From NCBI GenBank assembly GCA_030019105.1, contig JASEGY010000034.1, forward strand, positions 10,795-16,204: DNA of 5,410 nt. The letters are read 5' to 3'. The position numbers were made by a program, and so were the translations under genes. The notes beneath the pieces were generated by a model, which was not told where the DNA came from, did not search any database, and saw only the letters and a list, made by a program, of their open reading frames with translations. Positions 1-5,410 of the stretch are shown piece by piece. Origin of the DNA: a bacterium. GTDB taxonomy: Bacteria; UBA9089; JASEGY01. Numbering within the stretch: the stretch's first letter is position 1; the number at the start of each line of letters is the position of its first letter.

Positions 1-157
1 GCTATAGTGCTTAAGAAAAAGATTCTGGGGTTGGTTGAAGATTGGAGTTTAGGCTTTAGCCTTTCATAAGTAATGAAATCCTAAAGGATTAACTCCGAAA
101 GCTATATAGCCTATCTTGAATTCGCTTACCCCAAAATATTTATCTTAAGAGCTATAT
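1..157. mobile_element. Palindromic multi-hairpin repeat element (MITE/REP-like), left copy
   Basis: No ORF is present. The two ends are diverged inverted repeats: bases 2-30 match the reverse complement of about 129-157, sharing TATAG near the tip, then CTTAAGA, then a GGGG block. The interior adds more pairing, including GCTATATAGC (101-110) and TCTTAAGA (143-150), both perfect palindromes. The 3' 62 bases recur inverted at the other end of the window, showing this is a dispersed repeat. Size, terminal inverted repeats and lack of coding capacity suggest a MITE or REP-like element. It begins 40 bases after the tamB stop, so it could also fold in the tamB transcript 3' end. The left boundary may lie outside the window, and target-site duplications cannot be checked. 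Confidence 0.6.
44..96. other. Cloverleaf-like core of the palindromic element
   Basis: An outer stem GGAGTT (44-49) with AACTCC (91-96) encloses three consecutive perfect hairpins: AGGCT-TT-AGCCT (51-62), TTTCAT-AAGTA-ATGAAA (62-78) and AATCCT-AA-AGGATT (77-90). Neighbouring stems share one or two bases at their borders, so the outermost pairs compete. The pairing is seen directly; folding in vivo is inference. It is not a tRNA: there is no 7-bp acceptor stem, no T-loop consensus and no anticodon arm of the right size. Confidence 0.6.
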
Positions 158-164
158 CTTGCTC

Positions 165-185
165 CCTGACCCCTGATACCTGAAC
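165..185. repeat. Three heptamers of CCTGANN type downstream of tamB
   Basis: CCTGACC, CCTGATA and CCTGAAC lie end to end between the tamB stop codon and the palindromic element. The period equals that of the repeats inside the gene, and the CTGA core resembles the repeat at 4684-4725. With only three units, chance is possible, but the shared period and core in one locus make a common origin plausible. Confidence 0.5.
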
Positions 186-197
186 GCTTACCGTTTT

Positions 198-3100
198 TTA
201 AAATCTGAATTCCTTTTTCAACATAATCCGATGCTCCTCTTTTTCCGGGTCTTCATCCGGTCGATATTGGTACTGAATTGACTCTCCCTCCTTCAGATAA
301 TAATCCAGCTCAAATTCTTGCGTCAGGCCAAGTCTTTTCTGTTCTTTCTGTTGCGATTCAACTATTGCCCGATAGTTGAAATATAAATCCCTGGAAACAT
401 ATTTACCCAGATTAAATTCCACTTTATTTTCGTCTTTACCAGATTTATCCTCATCAACCAGAGAATCATTCCTGCCCAGCGCCCTCTTCAGTATTTCCCC
501 CACCGGAAGTTTGATGTCAATATCAATGTCGAGGGCTGTGGATAACTGTCTTTCTAAAGGATTAATTACGCCGGCGTCCAGGCTCTGGCCAACTAATCTG
601 GCTATACCTATTTGCAGGAGTGACTCCATATCAGCTTCCCCCAATTCACCGCCCATTCTCAAGAGTTGAACAATCTCCTGTTGGCTCTTAGGGGGAAAAC
701 TTCCGGGTGCAGTGAACATAGGTTCCGAGTCAAAAAGCTTTCCATCATAGACCATGATGATCCTTTCTCCTCCCACCTCGGTCTTTGCTGTTCCGGTAAG
801 GTACGGGAATTCCACTCCTTCTTCAAATTTCATTTTAGCCTCTTTTAGACGGAACTCAGTGCCTAAGTATTCAAACCTTCCCCGTCTGGCCGAGGCCTGG
901 CCGACTACATCCAGATGAAGGTCCATCCGGCCTCTGAACTCAAGATATCCCCCTTTTTCGATCTCAACGTCAACATAGTCATTATAGTAACTGACCTCTT
1001 TGTCGGCAATAATCTTCAGTCCATCCCACCTGATTTTTTCAAGAACGACAGGGGCTGCAGATTTAACAGGATAGGTAAATTTGGTCTTTTTTAATTTGAT
1101 CCACGAACCACGGGCACAGACCGGTTCATAGAGATTGCCGGTAATCTTCAAATTAATATCCACTTCCCCTTCTAAAAATCCCGGTACGAGAACAGGCAGG
1201 GGTTGGTTCTTATTGTGAATAGTAAAATCGAGGCGTTCCGGGGTAGAGCCTTTCGCCCCCTCTACTATCAATTGACTTTTTCCGACCATAGCCTTAAGAG
1301 AATCAATGACTAAGGCATTATTGTGTATCCTCAGGGCGGCCTCAAGCTGCTTGAGTCGCTCTTTAAACACAGCAGTCTGAAGGCTTGCTCCCTTGACCTG
1401 TATTTCTCCGGAAAGCTCCGGGTCGTCAAATGCCCCGGTGATCCTGAGCCAACCGATGCATTTCCCCTCAGCTTTACTTATTAGTTTTATATATCCCACT
1501 ACCACCCCCACGTCTAATTCTTCCATATTCAGGATAAGATCAAGTTGACGGTTAGCAGGATCTACCCAGCCTTCACTTTCAATCAATTTCTTTCCGGACC
1601 TTGAAAGGCCTAAACTTTGTATCCTTATTTTCCCGGTAGAAAGGTCTATCCGTCCCAATACCCCATTTTCTCCTTCAACTAAGGAAAAATTGCACCCCTT
1701 TCCCGGATGATAGTTTACCTCTGAGGTCATCTTTTCAAAATTGTATTCCCGATTTATGGTCAGATTTTCAGCCTCCAGCTTCCCTGTCCAGGGAATGTCT
1801 CCCCCCCCCTTTTTTTCTCCGGTAAAAGTCAACTTACCTCCCAGAATAACTTTTGCCACCTCTATTTCTTTGGTCAGGGCTTCAAATTGAACCTTTTGAG
1901 GAGAAGCAAGGTCAAATTCTCCTTGAAGGCTTACTGTGCGTTCCTCGTCTTGAATTAAATTAAACTCCGGCACAGACAAGCGCCGGTTACTCAAGCTAAA
2001 TTCCCCGGCGGCCTGTTTGAATGAAAACCCCGGGGTAGTAAAGTCGGTTATAGATATATTCCCTTTTACCTCAGGTTGGCTTATTGCACCGGAAATATCT
2101 ATTTTACCTTTAACCACACCCTCGACCTCAGGGGCCCCCGGCCAGCCAAAGGCGGTTAAAGTAGAAAGGCTGGTCCCATCCATTATTAAATCGACTTTAA
2201 GCGCTTTAGAGGAAAAATCGACCTCTCCTTTTGCCGTGGAGTGGTCTATCCGGAGTGATTGAATCTCTGCTTTATTGGCTGCCCATCTAAATATGGCCGT
2301 AACTGTCTTTCCATCCTGTATCCCTTTAAGAGAGGCGGTAACCTCCGGATGAAGCCACTTGCCCGCTACCCTTCCCTTCAAGTCAAAACTTCCCTCACAG
2401 GACGCCAGACGGGGATAAAATACAGCCGCTTCCGGCCAGTTAAGACCGGTCAGTGAGAAATCAATGTCCGCTGTTTCCGGAAAGACGTCGCCGGTCGCAG
2501 AAAGCTTTCCTGCGTGGCCGATCTTGAGCGTGAGCGGGTCTATCACTATTTTTTTATCCTTAGCCCACTTCAGGGAAAGCTCCCCTTCGGAAACAGGCAG
2601 ACCTCTTAAGTCCCCTTTAAAGCCGGACAACCTGCCGGCGGCTGCTCCCTGATCAATCTGACCCTCAATCTTGCCCCGGCCATTAAGACCGGCCAGATCC
2701 TCGGCTGTAATTTCAAAGCTGAAGGCCAATGGTTTACCGAAGCGAATGTGTCCGGGAAATGAGAGCCGGCTTTGGTCAGAAAGTAAAATATCCGCCAGAG
2801 TAAGCCTGAGCCCATCTCCATCGCCTGTCAGGCTTAGATTACCTGTGTATTTACCGGCTATGTTCGCTATCTTCAAATTCTCTCCCCGGTAACTAAGTTT
2901 GCCCTGATCTCTTCTTACCGTCACCAGACCACTCACCTCCCCCGCCGGCGACTTAAGCCCAAGCACTCCGCCGACCTGATCAAGCTTAGTTCCACGAAGG
3001 GTAACATTCAGATCGAGCCCCAGGCTTCCATTAAATCTTATCCCACCGTCCACAAACAGATTATTCTCTGATTTCAGGGTAAAGAGATTCAACCGTCCTT

Positions 3101-5243
3101 CCCGGTAGGTTATTCTTCCCTCCATATCTCCCGGGGAGATAGAATTTATAATATTGTCCTCCAATTTAAATTGCCCGGCAAATACGTCCTCAGGGACAAA
3201 TTCTCCTGAAAGATCAAACCGGGAGGATACCTGGTTTGCTCCAATCCGGAAGCGGTCAGCGAAAACAGTTATTCTGGCGCGAGTCTTTTGATCTTCAGGA
3301 GGCAAAATCTTTCCTTCAAGTTCAAGTCTTCCTTTTTCCTGGTTTATCTTGAGGGACGCAATTTGGATGCGGGTACCTTGCCCCTTAAAGGCACATTTAC
3401 CTTCTCCCCCCAGGATGCCGGTCAAAACAAAATCCCCTTCATACACGGGAGCGTTTTGCTTGCCGGCTACTTTCAAGATACCATTAAGATGGGTAGATTT
3501 ATCTGCATCAAGACGAAACAATTTCATGAGGGGCCGGAGGGGAGCATTTTGGACCTCTAAGGTAAGATTGCAAGAGGGAACTCCAGACCAATTCAGTTCC
3601 CCTTGAGCCAGATACCCCTCGCCCCATTTTACCCGGATAAGGTGAAGCCGGTCGGATTGATACCGCAAGTTTGCCGTAAGCCCGGGTAGAATCGTCTTAC
3701 CCTTATTTAAACTGAGAGAAGACAGCGCTGTCTCTCCACTGATGCACAGGGAAGGCTTAATCTTAATAGACCCTTCAAAGGAAAAAGGGCCGGCCAGGTC
3801 GGGATTTTTGCCCGGCACAGGAATCCACTTATTCCAGATCACTTGCGCTGACTCCAGCTTTAGCCCGATCTCTTCATTTAAATCAAAGATTTCCCCCTTT
3901 AGTTTGAAGGGGGTCTCCCGGGCAGTAAAGGCAACTTCGGCTACGAATTGCGGATTTCGGATTGCGGATTTCGGATTGCGGATTTCGGATTGCGGATTTC
4001 GGATTGCGGATTGTGGATTGCGGATTGCAGATTGTGGATTGCGGATTAGAGATTGTGGATTGCGGATTGCAGATTGTGGATTGCGGATTGCGGATTGTGG
4101 ATTGCGGATTGCAGATTGCGGATTGCAGATTGCAGATTGTGGAACTCCGAACTCCGCATTCCGCATTCCGCAATCCGCATTCGCATAAGAGATTTCAAGG
4201 TTCCCGGACGCATCAGTTATCTTTTCTCCCTGAGCCCCCAGAATTAGCTCTCCATCTTTAAGCTCCAGGGATCCCTGGCAGATGACTAACTTTAGTTCCT
4301 GCCCGGCAGGCGCTGCCTTGCCCTCAAGGTTGCCTTTAATAGCTCCGTGAGCGGATTGCAGCAGATTGCGGATTGTTTCGATTTCGGATTTCGGATTTTT
4401 GATTTCAGATTGTTCCGATTTCGGATTTCGGATTTCAGATTGCGGATTTCCGACTGCTGTCTTCCGACCTCTGACTTCTGACTTCTGATTCAATAAGGAG
4501 GAGAGCCCAGCCAGATCAACGCTGTCTATCTCCGCCTTCCAGTTAAGATCCTCAGATGTCGCTTTTCCCCATAGCCTGATCTGAGGCGGCTTTGTCTCTT
4601 CCATCAATGAACAGGCAGCAGTAAGGATAAGAGTAGTAGTGTCCTCTCTTTTCCGAGGCTTGATAATTTCAGGGAGGGAGCCCTTCTGACTCCTGACTCC
4701 TGACTCCTGACTTCTGACTCCTAACTCCCGGGGTTCGATTCTTGCCTCAATTCCCCTGAGGGGCAGGCTGAAATCCCTGACCGGGTCGAATAAATCCAGT
4801 TCACCTTTCTGAATAAGGAGTCTAAAGGAGACAAGATTTATTACGGCGGCCCATTGCTTTTCCCAATCAATTTCACGCTTCCCCTTCTCCAGGCTAAGGG
4901 CAGCCTTAGGTCGAAGCAGGCGGATTTCCTTTAGCCAACCAGGAGACCACTTCCCCCTGGCCCTGATTATCTCCCAAAGGCTGAATCGGAAGGCAATTCG
5001 ATCGATCGTTATCACTGACTCCTCTCCCTCAGGAGAGGATTGAACAAACCGAACCTGATAGAGAACCAGGTGGTCTAATAGTCCGCCTCCTATGTCCCCG
5101 ATGGTCACCTCATCGCCGGTTTCAGCCTCCAGTTGAGAAACAATTTGCCCCTTCATAGGCTCGTAAAAGAGTCCCGTCTGCCAGGCTAAGTAAAGGCATC
5201 CCAGCCCAATGATGATTAATAGTAAAACAATTCTTTTCTTCAT
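198..5243 (-). CDS. tamB: TamB-like (DUF490) translocation/assembly protein, AsmA-like superfamily
   Basis: This is a 1681-residue envelope protein. TamB-family proteins are anchored in the inner membrane and span the periplasm as a long lipid-binding beta groove. They act with an Omp85 protein (TamA) in outer-membrane biogenesis and, as shown for E. coli TamB/YhdP/YdbH, in phospholipid transport. Visible: a basic start and hydrophobic anchor (MKKR, then residues 5-20); an AsmA/TamB-like N-terminus (residues 45-115, including VTIGDIGGGLLDHL); a long repetitive beta-strand body; and a C-terminal DUF490 domain (about 1330-1681) with VGGERIIMVYDGKLF, then SFPPKSQQEIVQLLRMGG, ending in the aromatic strand IMLKKEFRF. 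It is longer than E. coli TamB (1259 residues). Heptamer-derived inserts at about 172-187, 252-297 and 355-433 account for part of the excess. The ATG at 5243 is chosen because the anchor follows directly; no Shine-Dalgarno is seen. TAA ends it at 198. The family call is strong; orthology to E. coli tamB and the partner are inferred. Confidence 0.93.
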   Translation of the reverse strand: MKKRIVLLLIIIGLGCLYLAWQTGLFYEPMKGQIVSQLEAETGDEVTIGDIGGGLLDHLVLYQVRFVQSSPEGEESVITIDRIAFRFSLWEIIRARGKWSPGWLKEIRLLRPKAALSLEKGKREIDWEKQWAAVINLVSFRLLIQKGELDLFDPVRDFSLPLRGIEARIEPRELGVRSQESGVRSQKGSLPEIIKPRKREDTTTLILTAACSLMEETKPPQIRLWGKATSEDLNWKAEIDSVDLAGLSSLLNQKSEVRGRKTAVGNPQSEIRNPKSEQSEIKNPKSEIETIRNLLQSAHGAIKGNLEGKAAPAGQELKLVICQGSLELKDGELILGAQGEKITDASGNLEISYANADCGMRNAEFGVPQSAICNPQSAIRNPQSAIRNPQSAIRNPQSLIRNPQSAIRNPQSAIRNPQSEIRNPKSAIRNPQFVAEVAFTARETPFKLKGEIFDLNEEIGLKLESAQVIWNKWIPVPGKNPDLAGPFSFEGSIKIKPSLCISGETALSSLSLNKGKTILPGLTANLRYQSDRLHLIRVKWGEGYLAQGELNWSGVPSCNLTLEVQNAPLRPLMKLFRLDADKSTHLNGILKVAGKQNAPVYEGDFVLTGILGGEGKCAFKGQGTRIQIASLKINQEKGRLELEGKILPPEDQKTRARITVFADRFRIGANQVSSRFDLSGEFVPEDVFAGQFKLEDNIINSISPGDMEGRITYREGRLNLFTLKSENNLFVDGGIRFNGSLGLDLNVTLRGTKLDQVGGVLGLKSPAGEVSGLVTVRRDQGKLSYRGENLKIANIAGKYTGNLSLTGDGDGLRLTLADILLSDQSRLSFPGHIRFGKPLAFSFEITAEDLAGLNGRGKIEGQIDQGAAAGRLSGFKGDLRGLPVSEGELSLKWAKDKKIVIDPLTLKIGHAGKLSATGDVFPETADIDFSLTGLNWPEAAVFYPRLASCEGSFDLKGRVAGKWLHPEVTASLKGIQDGKTVTAIFRWAANKAEIQSLRIDHSTAKGEVDFSSKALKVDLIMDGTSLSTLTAFGWPGAPEVEGVVKGKIDISGAISQPEVKGNISITDFTTPGFSFKQAAGEFSLSNRRLSVPEFNLIQDEERTVSLQGEFDLASPQKVQFEALTKEIEVAKVILGGKLTFTGEKKGGGDIPWTGKLEAENLTINREYNFEKMTSEVNYHPGKGCNFSLVEGENGVLGRIDLSTGKIRIQSLGLSRSGKKLIESEGWVDPANRQLDLILNMEELDVGVVVGYIKLISKAEGKCIGWLRITGAFDDPELSGEIQVKGASLQTAVFKERLKQLEAALRIHNNALVIDSLKAMVGKSQLIVEGAKGSTPERLDFTIHNKNQPLPVLVPGFLEGEVDINLKITGNLYEPVCARGSWIKLKKTKFTYPVKSAAPVVLEKIRWDGLKIIADKEVSYYNDYVDVEIEKGGYLEFRGRMDLHLDVVGQASARRGRFEYLGTEFRLKEAKMKFEEGVEFPYLTGTAKTEVGGERIIMVYDGKLFDSEPMFTAPGSFPPKSQQEIVQLLRMGGELGEADMESLLQIGIARLVGQSLDAGVINPLERQLSTALDIDIDIKLPVGEILKRALGRNDSLVDEDKSGKDENKVEFNLGKYVSRDLYFNYRAIVESQQKEQKRLGLTQEFELDYYLKEGESIQYQYRPDEDPEKEEHRIMLKKEFRF
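1801..1816. other. C9T7 homopolymer run (A7G9 on coding strand)
   Basis: Sixteen bases made only of a nine-C run and a seven-T run encode KKGGG in the fragment GEKKGGGD near residue 1145. Read on the coding strand, codons GAA AAA AAG place a dnaX-type slippery heptamer, A AAA AAG, in the zero frame. Both alternative frames reach a TGA within about 50 bases. The run is unique in this gene and is a candidate for polymerase or ribosome slippage. Confidence 0.7.
3945..4140. repeat. Heptamer array I, forward part: 28 units of GGATTGC type
   Basis: There are 28 contiguous 7-bp units on the plus strand, with variants GGATTGC, GGATTTC, GGATTGT, AGATTGC and AGATTGT. Units at 3952-4007 alternate GGATTTC and GGATTGC, making a 14-bp repeat present four times. 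On the tamB coding strand, three units make seven codons, read as NPQSAIR with E, K, C or L variants (about residues 367-433). The repeat lies between two predicted beta-strand stretches (GNLEISYA before, FVAEVAFTARE after), so it looks like a loop insertion. It is free of stops in all six frames, which explains several long spurious ORFs here. Confidence 0.95.
4141..4182. repeat. Heptamer array I, inverted part: six units in opposite orientation
   Basis: The units GGAACTC, CGAACTC, CGCATTC, CGCATTC, CGCAATC and CGCATTC continue the 7-bp register of the neighbouring array exactly, but as reverse complements of its consensus. In TamB this part is read as ADCGMRNAEFG (residues 356-366), the opposite-strand reading of the same heptamer. 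The junction is head to head and could form a hairpin in DNA or mRNA. Confidence 0.85.
4353..4491. repeat. Heptamer array II: mixed GGATTTC and CTTCTGA units, interrupted
   Basis: GGATTGC/GGATTTC-type units run from 4353 to about 4457, broken by off-register insertions of two or three bases (4360-4362, 4377-4378, 4414-4415). After 4458-4460 the units become CTTCCGA, CCTCTGA, CTTCTGA, CTTCTGA (4461-4488), a different family resembling array III. TamB reads this as a low-complexity stretch rich in N, P, K, S, E and I (about residues 252-297), in a loop after DLAGLSSLL and before AHGAIKGNLEG. Confidence 0.85.
4684..4725. repeat. Heptamer array III: six units of TCCTGAC type
   Basis: Six contiguous units: TTCTGAC, three TCCTGAC, TTCTGAC and TCCTAAC. 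On the tamB coding strand they give the VRSQESG-type heptad (residues 174-187, GVRSQESGVRSQK). The plus-strand reading contains TGA, so this family is open only in the orientation found. It falls between IEARIEPRE and the next predicted beta strand around LILTAACSL, again a loop. Confidence 0.9.
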
Positions 5244-5252
5244 AGCATGAAT

Positions 5253-5281
5253 AGTATAACATTTCTGGAGGGAATAAGCAA
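5253..5281 (-). promoter_or_regulatory. Candidate sigma-70-type promoter for tamB, extended -10
   Basis: On the minus strand, TTGCTT (5281-5276) is followed after 17 bases by TATACT (5258-5253), preceded by TG one base upstream as in extended -10 promoters. The -35 matches the E. coli consensus poorly (3 of 6), the -10 well (5 of 6). The -10 ends only nine bases before the ATG, so a start at the usual distance would give a leaderless or nearly leaderless mRNA. This fits the missing Shine-Dalgarno. Confidence 0.45.
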
Positions 5282-5321
5282 GAAGGGAGTTAAGGCATGG
5301 TTGGGCCCTGTGAAAATATAC

Positions 5322-5350
5322 TTGACGTAGTGCATATTTAGCTATATAAT
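5322..5350 (+). promoter_or_regulatory. Strong-looking rightward sigma-70-type promoter
   Basis: TTGACG (5322-5327), 17 bases, then TATAAT (5345-5350) is close to consensus at both boxes with optimal spacing. It points away from tamB. Its -10 overlaps the first two bases of the right-hand palindromic element, so a transcript would begin around 5357, inside that element. It may drive a gene beyond the window or a structured RNA from the element. Confidence 0.55.
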
Positions 5351-5410
5351 ATAGTTCTTAAGATAAATATTTTGGGGTAAGCGAATTCAAGATAGGCTAT
5401 GTAGCTTTTG
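5349..5410. repeat. Second copy of the palindromic element, inverted and cut by window end
   Basis: These 62 bases match the reverse complement of 96-157 without gaps at 59 of 62 positions. Mismatches fall 7 bases in and twice near the right end. The match starts at ATATAG, the same terminal motif that ends the left copy, and is still running when the window stops. A full copy of about 157 bp would end near 5505. The copy lies about 105 bases upstream of the tamB start codon and immediately downstream of a rightward promoter-like sequence. Confidence 0.8.

Noticed and set aside
44..96. tRNA gene or riboswitch
   Set aside because: The fold is cloverleaf-like but too short, without the conserved tRNA arms or loop bases, and no known riboswitch motif is recognised.
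158..197. Rho-independent terminator for tamB
   Set aside because: No GC-rich hairpin followed by a T run on the minus strand is seen here. The palindromic element downstream could serve in termination, but it lacks a clear U tract directly after a stem.
2606..2892. Short open frames on both strands within the middle of the gene
   Set aside because: They overlap the TamB body in other frames, resemble no family and have no supporting start context.
3883..4173. Second minus-strand frame of 96 codons and two short plus-strand frames over the same repeats
   Set aside because: These are frame-shifted readings of the same heptamers. They show what a slipped array would encode but have no independent support as genes.
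3945..4182. CRISPR array
   Set aside because: The unit is 7 bp, directly tandem, without unique spacers, and lies within a coding frame.
3742..4188. Plus-strand open frame of 148 codons, rich in GLRIADC repeats
   Set aside because: Its length comes from the heptamer array, which has no stops on either strand. The non-repeat part shows no family likeness, and it lies antisense to a strongly supported TamB gene.

Overview
The window holds one very long protein gene, a TamB-like (DUF490) envelope protein of 1681 residues on the minus strand, with short non-coding flanks on both sides (about 200 and 170 bases). An N-terminal membrane anchor followed by a periplasmic beta-rich body points to a diderm (Gram-negative-type) bacterium. 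Base composition is fairly balanced. In-frame heptamer repeats encoding NPQSAIR- and VRSQESG-type peptides are, as far as I recall, a habit of some Desulfobacterota, Planctomycetota, Omnitrophota and related uncultured lineages. I cannot place the organism more precisely from the sequence.

Layout. Bases 1-157 hold a palindromic, multi-hairpin non-coding element that looks like a MITE (non-autonomous mobile repeat) or REP-type repeat. Bases 158-197 are a short spacer with three heptamers. Bases 198-5243 are the tamB-like gene, read right to left. Bases 5244-5348 carry two back-to-back candidate promoters, one reading left into tamB and one reading right. Bases 5349-5410 are the first 62 bases of a second copy of the palindromic element, inverted relative to the first and cut by the window end. 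The gene is thus bracketed by inverted copies matching at 59 of 62 positions.

Inside the gene, the first third (residues about 172-433) is interrupted by three blocks of 7-bp tandem repeats. The largest has 34 units in unbroken 7-bp register and flips orientation after unit 28. Because 7 is not a multiple of 3, only changes of three units (21 bp, 7 residues) keep the frame, so these blocks could act as an on/off switch for the C-terminal two thirds. A second slippage-prone site, an A7G9 run on the coding strand, lies near residue 1145.

The TamB product is expected to span the periplasm from the inner membrane and to work with an outer-membrane Omp85-type partner or in phospholipid transport. 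No partner gene is visible. The observations most worth pursuing are the palindromic element with its cloverleaf-like core and abutting promoter, and the orientation-switching heptamer arrays inside an essential-looking envelope gene.
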